Shown: piece after piece, positions 1 to 5,319 of the stretch
Numbering within the stretch: position 1 is the first letter of the stretch
Layout: each line of letters opens with the position of its first letter
Assembly: GCA_944358275.1 (NCBI GenBank)
Contig: CALVQZ010000097.1
Location: forward strand, 1 to 5,329
Reading direction: 5' to 3'
DNA: 5,329 bases
DNA from: an uncultured Bacilli bacterium
GTDB taxonomy: Bacteria; Bacillota_I; Bacilli_A; RF39; UBA660
Made by a program: the position numbers and the translations under genes
Notes under the pieces: model-generated
What the model was told of the DNA's origin: nothing
The model's database searches: none
What the model saw: the letters and a program-made list of their open reading frames with translations, nothing else

Positions 1-40
1 CTTTCCATTCTTTCAATTCTGTTATAATTTTTCTATACAT
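1..40 (-). CDS. 5' end of a gene leaving the window, probably AAA ATPase/DUF4143 family
   Basis: Only 13 codons are visible, reading MYRKIITELKEWK from an ATG at 40-38 and open to the left edge. The start is well supported: AAGGAG sits at 54-49, eight bases upstream. This N-terminus matches what I recall of the large AAA ATPase/DUF4143 family, whose members typically begin M-Y-R-x-hydrophobic...L..WK shortly before a Walker A motif. The Walker motif would lie outside the window, so the family call rests on resemblance alone. That a gene starts here is considerably more certain than its identity. Its leader (about 55-178) is rich in inverted repeats, described separately. Confidence 0.55.
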   Translation of the reverse strand, partial: MYRKIITELKEWK

Positions 41-63
41 ATTATCAGCTCCTTACTTTTTTA

Positions 64-127
64 TTGTATAGGAAAAATCGACTTTTTATTTAATATTTCA
101 GTATTTATAACGATTCTCCCTATACAA
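64..127 (-). repeat. 17-bp inverted repeat in the leader of the left-edge gene
   Basis: Arms 64-80 and 111-127 are inverted repeats around a 30-base AT-rich loop. The outer nine bases (TTGTATAGG / CCTATACAA) and the inner five (AATCG / CGATT) pair perfectly. The two mismatches become G-U pairs only if the minus strand is transcribed, so the full 17-bp stem forms in RNA of the left-edge gene. It ends about ten bases before that gene's AAGGAG site. No U-tract follows, so a simple terminator is unlikely. A leader hairpin affecting translation or stability, or a DNA operator, are the alternatives. Confidence 0.5.
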
Positions 128-147
128 CAAGGTTAATTTACCTTGTT
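126..147. repeat. Perfect 8-6-8 inverted repeat, possible operator
   Basis: AACAAGGT (126-133) and ACCTTGTT (140-147) are exact reverse complements around the six-base spacer TAATTT. There is no T-tract on either side. The short perfect dyad with an AT spacer resembles a repressor operator for the left-edge gene. It could also be one of a series of leader hairpins. Confidence 0.45.
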
Positions 148-149
148 AC

Positions 150-177
150 GTGCAATAATTGCAAAGCAATTTTGCAC
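150..177. repeat. Hairpin next to the putative IS end
   Basis: Arms 150-162 and 166-177 pair over 12 bp with a three-base AAA loop and a single bulged T (156). It ends one base before the TGTGGACA sequence at 179 that I read as a possible insertion-sequence terminus. No T-run follows on either strand. Its function is unknown. Confidence 0.45.
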
Positions 178-178
178 A

Positions 179-277
179 TGTGGACAATGTTAAATCACAT
201 TTTCTTGATCAATAATTGTACTTTTAATCACATTTTTTTGACCATTATATGTATATTATATCACATTTTCTTGATCA
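179..277. mobile_element. Possible remnant end of an IS21-family element
   Basis: A TG dinucleotide starts TGTGGACAATG at 179 and is followed by three 18-bp direct repeats at 194-211, 227-244 and 260-277. IS21-family elements are known for TG...CA termini and several subterminal transposase-binding repeats, often containing T-rich stretches followed by TGACCA or TGATCA-like blocks, as seen here. No istA/istB coding sequence follows: a glycosyltransferase promoter begins about 60 bases later. If the call is right, this is a solo or decayed end. The alternative is a set of regulator sites upstream of the glycosyltransferase gene. Confidence 0.4.
194..277. repeat. Three 18-bp direct repeats with 33-bp period
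   Basis: Copies 1 (194-211) and 3 (260-277) are identical, ATCACATTTTCTTGATCA. Copy 2 (227-244) differs at two positions (ATCACATTTTTTTGACCA). Starts are spaced exactly 33 bp apart, about three helical turns, so bound protein would sit on nearly the same face of the DNA. Each copy contains ATCA-N8-TGAT (TGAC in copy 2), a short dyad. The spacers between copies are unrelated to each other, so the 18-bp unit is the conserved part. No further copy is found one period to either side. Confidence 0.85.
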
Positions 278-335
278 TATACAAGTTTTTATAAATTTTA
301 ATAGTACTATTTATTCAGAAATACATTAATTATTT

Positions 336-364
336 TTGACTAATTATTGATTTATTTATATATT
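336..364 (+). promoter_or_regulatory. Sigma-A promoter of the glycosyltransferase gene
   Basis: TTGACT (336-341) and TATATT (359-364) each match the sigma-A consensus at five of six bases and are separated by the ideal 17 bp. Transcription would start near 371, about 30 bases before the ATG at 401. The three 18-bp repeats end about 58 bp upstream of the -35 box, so they could act as activator sites if they are not merely an IS end. Confidence 0.6.
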
Positions 365-400
365 TAACATATAATTAACTCAAAATTATTGGGAGGAAAT

Positions 401-1630
401 ATGTTACAGCTATTCTATATAATTATTTTTTTAGAAATATTTACTATACTCTATAATATACTTAAATTTGTAAAGATACTAACAAAGAAAAATAAATCCG
501 ATATTCAGTTATATAATGAAGACTTGCAAATAAATATTCTGATTCCTTGTTATAAGGAAGTAAATATAATTAAAGAGACTTTAGAGCATTTTAATAAAAT
601 TACAAAAAATATGAAAAATATTAATATTTATGTTATTACCACTGATAAAGAAAAATACGAAAATAACTTAAAAGAAACTACATATGAATATTTAATGAAA
701 TTAGATATAATAAAATGTGTAAATATTCATATAATAAATTATCCTAAGAAAAGTGGATTTATGGCTGATCAATTAAATCATGGAATAGATAAAATATTAT
801 CAGCCTCTAATCTTACACATAATAAAATTTATTTCTCTATATATAATGCAGATAGCCTACCAGACACTAGTACCTTTTCTGAACTTATATCTAAAATACT
901 AAAATATAATTACCCTAAAGTTCTTCAACAATATAGTAATTATTATCTAAATTATAATAAACAGAATTTTATTATGAAAGGTTTTGCAATGTATCAAACT
1001 GCATTTGAATTAAGAAATGGTTTAATAAATAATAAATTATCAAAATTATTGTATTCTCATGTGGTTGGTCACGGTCTTACCATAAGAGCCGACTATATTA
1101 CTAAAATAAATGGTTTTTCGAGTAATGTATGGTGTGAAGATATATATCTTACCGGATTACTTTTTAATAATGGTATAAATATAATCCCTTTAACATCAAT
1201 GGATAATTCAGAAAATCCTGAAAAACTATCGGTTCAAATAAATCAAAATGCTGTTTGGTTTAAAACAGCATCACATCCTTTTAAATCACTAAAGGACATA
1301 AAAAAAGATTATAAAATCACAAAATATGGTATTATTTGGCTGTTTCATGAGCTAAGAGCTACTTTTGTTTGGATATTTATGCCGATATTTTTAATATATT
1401 CATTTATTTACCCTATTGTCATGTTAAATTTAAAATTATTAATACTTGCAATATGTAGTTATTTCATATTTTGCTTTGTTAATTATACTTTAAATTTAAT
1501 AATAGTAAGTAAAGAAAGATTTAAAATTTATTTAAAAGATTATTTTGCTCTCATTTTTTCCATTATGTTTACTGGAATTGGTCCGATTAGGTCATTCTTT
1601 TTAAAAGAAAAAATTAAAACTCCACGCTAA
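401..1630 (+). CDS. Membrane glycosyltransferase, family 2 (GT-A fold)
   Basis: This 409-residue protein would transfer a sugar from a nucleotide-sugar donor at the inner face of the membrane, probably for a cell-surface or extracellular glycan. The acceptor cannot be told. One N-terminal membrane segment (about 2-26) precedes a cytoplasmic GT-A domain. Visible motifs are IPCYKE (48-53), the DxD-like NADS (149-152), GHGLTIR (223-229), the catalytic-base-like CED (245-247) and QNAVW (282-286) in the place of the QxxRW motif of processive enzymes, with Arg replaced by Val. Three or so membrane segments follow (about 311-341, 343-368, 382-399). The ATG at 401 is preferred over an in-frame TTG at 389, because GGGAGG (391-396) lies inside that longer reading and serves the ATG. 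The gene has its own promoter and terminator and no visible glycan-cluster partners. The family call is firm; the product is unknown. Confidence 0.88.
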   Translation: MLQLFYIIIFLEIFTILYNILKFVKILTKKNKSDIQLYNEDLQINILIPCYKEVNIIKETLEHFNKITKNMKNINIYVITTDKEKYENNLKETTYEYLMKLDIIKCVNIHIINYPKKSGFMADQLNHGIDKILSASNLTHNKIYFSIYNADSLPDTSTFSELISKILKYNYPKVLQQYSNYYLNYNKQNFIMKGFAMYQTAFELRNGLINNKLSKLLYSHVVGHGLTIRADYITKINGFSSNVWCEDIYLTGLLFNNGINIIPLTSMDNSENPEKLSVQINQNAVWFKTASHPFKSLKDIKKDYKITKYGIIWLFHELRATFVWIFMPIFLIYSFIYPIVMLNLKLLILAICSYFIFCFVNYTLNLIIVSKERFKIYLKDYFALIFSIMFTGIGPIRSFFLKEKIKTPR

Positions 1631-1647
1631 TATCACCTACAAAAAGT

Positions 1648-1696
1648 AAAGCATTTCTTGGTATTCTATTTTCAATAGAATACCAAGAAATGCTTT
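1648..1696. terminator. Bidirectional intrinsic terminator between convergent genes
   Basis: Arms 1648-1670 and 1674-1696 form a perfect 23-bp inverted repeat with a three-base TTC loop. A-rich sequence lies on the left (AAAAAGTAAA) and T-rich sequence on the right (CTTTTTAT), so it can stop transcription from both sides. It serves the glycosyltransferase gene (plus) and the five-gene operon ending with the PHP gene (minus). Confidence 0.9.
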
Positions 1697-1728
1697 TTAT
1701 ATTATTTACAAAGACTGGTCAAAAAATA

Positions 1729-2607
1729 TTAATTTAAATTCCAATCTTCAATTATTTTTTTGTCGATATTTAAATTTCCATAGCCAATTCCTAATTTTCT
1801 ATCTTTCTTTTTATCCCCATGACAATCAGAACCTCCAGACATTAATAATTTCTTGTCTTTACAATAATTATGCAATGTATCTATTTGTTCTTGCGAAAAA
1901 GAACTATGATACACTTCTATACCATCTATTAAAGTTTCATCTATTATTTTATTTAAGAAATTAATATGGTTACTCAAATTATATTTATACAAATGCGCTA
2001 GAAAAATCTTACCATTATATTTATGTATAAGCTCTTTTATAAACTCGAGTGTTGGCATTTGGTTAGTAAAATCTCTATATAATGGAAAATTTTTATCTAC
2101 CGTACATGTTCTAAAAAATACTCCACAGTCATTCCATTGCTCATTTGTAAAAAACTTTTTATTTTGTGGAAATTTAATAATACTATCATAGATAACATCT
2201 ACTGGATATTCTATTTCCGGATTATATTTTAAGTTATTTTCTATTTTTATATCTTGTTCATTACATATTTTAACTAAATCTTTAAACTCATCAATTAATC
2301 TGTTTTTATTTTTTTCCTCGCTATAATAATCTTCCAACCAGCTTTGTACTGAATGTAAGTCGAAATCATATGCTAAAACTTCGATTTTCACCCCATTGAA
2401 TGTACAGTTTAATTCAGCTCCAATAATTAATTTTCCTTTGTAAATATTCTTAAGTTCATCATTTTGTTCCATTTCAATATATGATTTAGCTGTATCGTGA
2501 TCAGTTATAGAAAATGCTTCTAAATTTAAACTTTGTGCCTTTTCAAGTAACTCCTTTGTACTCCATGTTCCATCTGAATTTGTTGTATGTGAATGCAAAT
2601 CAATCAT
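1729..2607 (-). CDS. PHP-domain phosphoesterase, TrpH/YciV-like
   Basis: This 292-residue protein belongs to the polymerase and histidinol phosphatase superfamily, metal-dependent phosphoesterases. Its length is close to E. coli YciV (RNase AM), which acts on nucleoside 3',5'-bisphosphates and RNA 5' ends. All the expected metal ligands are visible: HSH (H5, H7) with D12, DHD (36-38), E65, H205, H234 and the DCH motif (D261, H263). It therefore looks active. A longer insertion at about 90-190 separates the two metal-binding halves. The start overlaps the end of the kinase gene by 8 bp, with AAAGGA-type sequence inside the kinase gene, so translational coupling is likely. It is the last gene of the operon. 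From context it may dephosphorylate the nucleotide made by the kinase/glycosidase pair. A general housekeeping phosphatase is the alternative. Confidence 0.88.
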   Translation of the reverse strand: MIDLHSHTTNSDGTWSTKELLEKAQSLNLEAFSITDHDTAKSYIEMEQNDELKNIYKGKLIIGAELNCTFNGVKIEVLAYDFDLHSVQSWLEDYYSEEKNKNRLIDEFKDLVKICNEQDIKIENNLKYNPEIEYPVDVIYDSIIKFPQNKKFFTNEQWNDCGVFFRTCTVDKNFPLYRDFTNQMPTLEFIKELIHKYNGKIFLAHLYKYNLSNHINFLNKIIDETLIDGIEVYHSSFSQEQIDTLHNYCKDKKLLMSGGSDCHGDKKKDRKLGIGYGNLNIDKKIIEDWNLN

Positions 2608-3280
2608 CGTTTCTTTCTATTTCCTTTCTTTTTAATCTTAAAAATCCACTGACTTCATTTAAAACATCTTCTTTTGTTTTATTATTTGTATTAATCATTT
2701 TAAATTTATTTTGTTTATCCAAATTACAAAGCTTCTCAAAAAATTCAATTTGCTTCATAATTAATTTAGAATTTACCCATTCATTTTCAGATAATTTTTG
2801 TCCTCTATCTCTTTGTCTAATCGTATTTCTTCTTATTACTTCTTCTGGACTTGCTTGTAACCATATATATGAATCTGGAAATCTTAATCCCCTTTCTTTT
2901 ATCAAAGCAACAAATCTATTATATAAAGCTTGTGCATTTGAATAAATACCTGGCCAATTGTTTATACTTTCAAAAGAATATGCAACAGACAATATTTCTA
3001 GTACACTTCTATCCATAAAAACATCCACATTATTTTTTAATAATTTAATCGCTTCTATTAGTCTATCTAATTCTAATTTGAAAAAGAATGCTTGATTAAT
3101 CTTTTCTTCTTCTATGGTTTTCGGAATTGGTGGAATATTAGGATACCTGTCTTGATGTTGTTTTACAAAAGTACTAGCACCGGGAATAATTATAACGTTT
3201 TCTATATTTTTTTGTAAATTCTCACATAATGTTGTTTTTCCTGCATTTGATGTACCATCTATAACAATTATTCTTCCCAT
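2600..3280 (-). CDS. P-loop nucleoside/nucleotide kinase (thymidylate kinase/dNK-like)
   Basis: This 226-residue protein should phosphorylate a small molecule, most likely a nucleoside or nucleotide, with ATP. Its Walker A motif GTSNAGKTT spans 9-17. A DRS motif (90-92) after a hydrophobic strand corresponds to the DR(Y/F)S-type motif of thymidylate and deoxynucleoside kinases, and an Arg-rich lid (R150, R151, R155, R157, R159) sits where these enzymes close over ATP. The central region is unlike classical Tmk, so the substrate is probably not simply dTMP. The stop of the upstream gene is one base before this ATG, with GGAG inside the end of that gene, and the 3' end overlaps the PHP gene by 8 bp. 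It thus sits between a glycosidase-family enzyme and a phosphatase. Family-level call good, substrate unknown. Confidence 0.8.
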   Translation of the reverse strand: MGRIIVIDGTSNAGKTTLCENLQKNIENVIIIPGASTFVKQHQDRYPNIPPIPKTIEEEKINQAFFFKLELDRLIEAIKLLKNNVDVFMDRSVLEILSVAYSFESINNWPGIYSNAQALYNRFVALIKERGLRFPDSYIWLQASPEEVIRRNTIRQRDRGQKLSENEWVNSKLIMKQIEFFEKLCNLDKQNKFKMINTNNKTKEDVLNEVSGFLRLKRKEIERNDD

Positions 3281-3281
3281 A

Positions 3282-3722
3282 CTAATTAATCTCCATAGCT
3301 ATTTCTTTTAACATTTTTTCTAGCTCTTCTAAATTTCTAGCAATTTTAAAATTCATACATCCTTCAATCATTAAATTATCATCTCCAGTATAATCTAAAG
3401 CTCTAGTATCAGTTTTGAATCCTATACACTTAATTCCCCAAGCATATGCCATTCCAAGCTCGACACATCCACCTTCATCTGGTACTCTTCCATTTAAATC
3501 AAAGATTAATAAATCGGATTTTTTTATACACTTAACATCACTTTCAAAAATTTTTTTATTAATTTGCATCTTATTATTATCATCAATCTTTTCATAAGCT
3601 AGTCCAGCTTCATCTTGTGGCAAATACACAAAATATCCTTTACTTTCTAACCATCTTTTCATTCTTTCATTTTTATTTAATTCCATATCATTAAATAATG
3701 GCGCAGCATAATATATCTTCAT
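3282..3722 (-). CDS. Nucleoside 2-deoxyribosyltransferase / nucleotide N-glycosidase family protein
   Basis: At 146 residues it has the usual length for this family, which cleaves or exchanges the N-glycosidic bond of nucleosides (NDT) or of nucleoside monophosphates (DNPH1/Rcl). The N-terminal strand and turn YYAAPLF (4-10) match the family's start. The signature region runs from D70 to A92: FDLNGRVPDEGG (74-85) followed by VELG, in which E88 is the expected catalytic glutamate. The NLMIEG segment near residue 120 fits the substrate-binding part of NDTs. AAAGGAA precedes the ATG by about 11 bases. It lies 16 bp after the transporter gene and touches the kinase gene. In this setting it could release a modified base from its sugar. 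Exchange of ordinary deoxynucleosides is the alternative. Confidence 0.82.
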   Translation of the reverse strand: MKIYYAAPLFNDMELNKNERMKRWLESKGYFVYLPQDEAGLAYEKIDDNNKMQINKKIFESDVKCIKKSDLLIFDLNGRVPDEGGCVELGMAYAWGIKCIGFKTDTRALDYTGDDNLMIEGCMNFKIARNLEELEKMLKEIAMEIN

Positions 3723-3738
3723 TTATTGCTATTCCTTT

Positions 3739-4410
3739 CTACTTTAAGATTTTGTATTTTTCATTTTCATCAAAAACATCTATATCTTCTTTTTTCTTTA
3801 TAAATCCAATCACTTTATATGTTATTGGTGTTAATATAATTTCTAATGTTACTTTCAGTACATAAACATCAATCATTAAATTCAGGATTTCAATCATATC
3901 CAGATTCCCCCAAAAAGCAATTGGTATAAATAATAATGTATCTAATCCTTCTCCAACTAGTGTAGACGTTATAGTTCTTAATCCTAAATACTTTCCTTTT
4001 GTTTTTACTTTTATTTTAGACAAGATTATTGAGTTAGTAAAATTGCCAAATAAGTAAGAAATAAATGATGCTAATAAAATTCTAGGTGTACTACCCAAAA
4101 TATTTTGAAATTCATTTTGCATTGTAAATGATTTATCTTCTGGGAACCAAATTGCGACTCCAAAAATTATAACCATTATCAAATTGCAAAAAAATGAAAT
4201 CCAAATAACAAATTTCGCCTTATTAAAACCATAAACTTCTGTAAAAATATCATTTAATATATATGTAAATGGGAAAAGTAAATCTCCCGCTGTAAATATA
4301 AGTCCGAATATATTAATTGTTTTCACAGTAACAATATTCGAAATTAGTAGGAATGTAATATTTAAACTGCATAAAGCAATAAATAATCTAGTATATTCCT
4401 CTTTTTTCAT
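3739..4410 (-). CDS. yhhQ: YhhQ/VUT-family transporter, probable queuosine-precursor importer
   Basis: This 223-residue integral membrane protein has about six hydrophobic segments and a charged C-terminal tail. The family signature is clear: N25 and K30 in the first helix and loop, then AGDLLFPFTY (41-50) leading into NDIFTEVYG (53-61), and STLVGEGLDT (149-158) in the later half. Family members in enterobacteria import preQ0/preQ1, and others are predicted to import queuine or queuosine. The substrate here is inferred, not shown. The ATG overlaps the TGA of the upstream ParB-like reading frame (ATGA), and the best AAGG is 15 or more bases away, so translation probably depends on coupling. 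If so, the frameshift upstream may reduce its expression. It heads the enzymatic part of the operon. Confidence 0.85.
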   Translation of the reverse strand: MKKEEYTRLFIALCSLNITFLLISNIVTVKTINIFGLIFTAGDLLFPFTYILNDIFTEVYGFNKAKFVIWISFFCNLIMVIIFGVAIWFPEDKSFTMQNEFQNILGSTPRILLASFISYLFGNFTNSIILSKIKVKTKGKYLGLRTITSTLVGEGLDTLLFIPIAFWGNLDMIEILNLMIDVYVLKVTLEIILTPITYKVIGFIKKKEDIDVFDENEKYKILK

Positions 4411-5070
4411 TTTATTTTATCAAACACTTCCTTATCAATTATTTCTGCATATTTAATATCAAATCCCCTCTTTATAAAAAAATCTCTGTTATAGTTTGCA
4501 TCTAATAAATCAAATATTGCAAATTTGATTTTTAATTTTAGATATAAAGCGACTGATAATCTATGAGCCCCGGTCTATAATTTCTCCATTTCTTGTTATT
4601 GGAATAATTGTTTTATCTATTCCGCTTTCTTTTATATTATTTATTAAAATATCAAATCTTTTTATAAATGCATCAGCTCCACTTTTTTTTCCATCCGGCT
4701 CTAAAAAATTATTAAAAGATTTAATGTGATTTATATATATTTTTTTGGCTAACATGTAATCATGTTTTTCTAAATAACTTTTCACATAATAATATTTAAT
4801 AAACACATCATATCTATATTTACTAATTAAGTTAGTTGGATTAGATTCAAATATTCTTATTTTGTTTCTTTTTTTTAATAAAGATATTATATAATCATTA
4901 TCTAGTAAATCCTTTAATTCTTCATAAGAGATGGTTTCTAAATACTTTGAATTTCTAATTGGAATGTTTTTATTCTTTTTATTATTATCTCTCAAGCTTT
5001 CAAATTCAATATATCCCATTCCTTTTATCTCTTCACAAATTTTCTTTTTTTTATTTATATTATATTTCAT
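4407..5070 (-). pseudogene. ParB/SerK-fold (DGxHR) protein, broken by a one-base frameshift
   Basis: As sequenced the gene gives 169 residues, ending two residues after R167, just where a DGxHR motif should be. Removing one C at 4572-4573 gives IIDGAHRLSVAL and a frame open for 54 more codons, to a TGA that overlaps the ATG of the transporter gene. The restored protein has 220 residues. Its IPITRNGEIIDGAHR segment (156-170) is the hallmark of the ParB/sulfiredoxin-like fold, found in ParB (CTP-binding), SerK/SbnI (free serine kinases) and many uncharacterised proteins. The N-terminal half is Lys-rich and matches nothing I recognise. The ATG has AAAAAAGG six bases upstream. It is the first gene of the operon. 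It may be a recent pseudogene, a sequencing error or a phase variant; I cannot tell which. Confidence 0.8.
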
Positions 5071-5106
5071 AAAAAACCTTTTTTATTCTATTAATAATCT
5101 ATAAAT

Positions 5107-5135
5107 AGTTTATCACCACAATAATTAAAAGTAAA
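5107..5135 (-). promoter_or_regulatory. Probable promoter of the five-gene operon
   Basis: On the minus strand TTTACT (5135-5130) and TAAACT (5112-5107) are separated by 17 bp, and a TG one base before the -10 gives an extended -10 element. Each hexamer matches the consensus at only four of six positions, but the geometry is good. Transcription would start near 5100, about 30 bases before the ATG at 5070. This would leave the GC-rich structured segment outside the operon's transcript. Confidence 0.4.
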
Positions 5136-5154
5136 CACTTTAAAAAAATTTTTT

Positions 5155-5258
5155 GCAGGATCAGGGAGTCTACTCGACTCCCGATAACTGCCTAAAAGCG
5201 GGGCTTTTAGCGGTGGACTCTTTTGTTTTAGAGTAGACTATCGGACGACTCTTTTTTT
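5155..5258 (+). ncRNA. Unassigned structured RNA candidate ending in a T-tract
   Basis: Bases 5155-5251 are about 50% GC in a stretch whose surroundings are well below 30%, and contain no convincing ORF. Pairings seen: GGGAGTC/GACTCCC (5164-5170, 5176-5182); CTAAAAGC/GCTTTTAG (5192-5199, 5203-5210, loop GGG); ACTCT/AGAGT (5217-5221, 5230-5234); CCGATA/TATCGG (5181-5186, 5239-5244); GAGTC/GACTC (5166-5170, 5247-5251), the last followed by seven Ts. The last four pairings nest into one branched fold ending in a terminator-like stem. An 8-bp match, GTCTACTC/GAGTAGAC (5168-5175, 5231-5238), allows a competing or pseudoknotted fold. The T-tract favours the plus strand. I match it to no known RNA family. 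An IS200/IS605-type end or a cis-regulatory RNA are alternatives. Confidence 0.45.
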
Positions 5259-5262
5259 ATTA

Positions 5263-5319
5263 AAAAACAAGCATAAAATGCCTAACTTTTTGATTTTAGT
5301 TCATTCTATACTTGCTTTT
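5263..5319 (-). terminator. Intrinsic terminator of a minus-strand gene beyond the right edge
   Basis: Arms 5263-5280 and 5302-5319 pair over all 18 positions when read as minus-strand RNA, three of the pairs being G-U. Read as plus-strand RNA those three become A-C mismatches, so the hairpin belongs to minus-strand transcription. The 3' arm ends in a T-run. A small CTAA/TTAG pairing lies in the 21-base loop. It should end a transcript entering from the right. A stop codon in one minus-strand frame (TAA at 5327-5325) lies six bases before the hairpin and could be that gene's end, though this cannot be shown from the few bases present. Confidence 0.65.

Noticed and set aside
389..403. TTG at 389 as the start of the glycosyltransferase gene
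   Set aside because: The strong GGGAGG at 391-396 would lie inside the coding region. It is placed to serve the ATG at 401, which begins a normal membrane anchor.
2514..2945. Plus-strand open frame of 143 codons
   Set aside because: It lies opposite the PHP and kinase genes, which have clear motifs. It has no ribosome binding site and a composition typical of an antisense shadow.
3415..3597. Plus-strand open frame of 60 codons
   Set aside because: It is fully inside the opposite strand of the deoxyribosyltransferase-family gene and has no supporting signals.
1729..5070. Operon as a phage-defence system based on nucleotide depletion
   Set aside because: NDT-like and P-loop proteins occur in some defence systems, but the transporter and an intact PHP phosphatase fit metabolism better. 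No sensor or toxin domain is visible.
5225..5245. GTTTTAGAG resembles the start of a type II CRISPR repeat
   Set aside because: There is one copy only, no spacers, no cas gene and no matching second half of a repeat. The bases are explained by the local pairings.
5155..5258. preQ1 riboswitch controlling the YhhQ operon
   Set aside because: I cannot find the conserved preQ1-I core (C-rich/A-rich pseudoknot ending near AAAACUA) or a preQ1-II pattern on the minus strand. The probable operon promoter also lies downstream of this segment.
5280..5286. GCCTAAC as half of an integron attC site
   Set aside because: It fits the loose RYYYAAC pattern, but there is no matching GTTRRRY partner at a suitable distance and no integron gene. 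The motif is the loop of the terminator.
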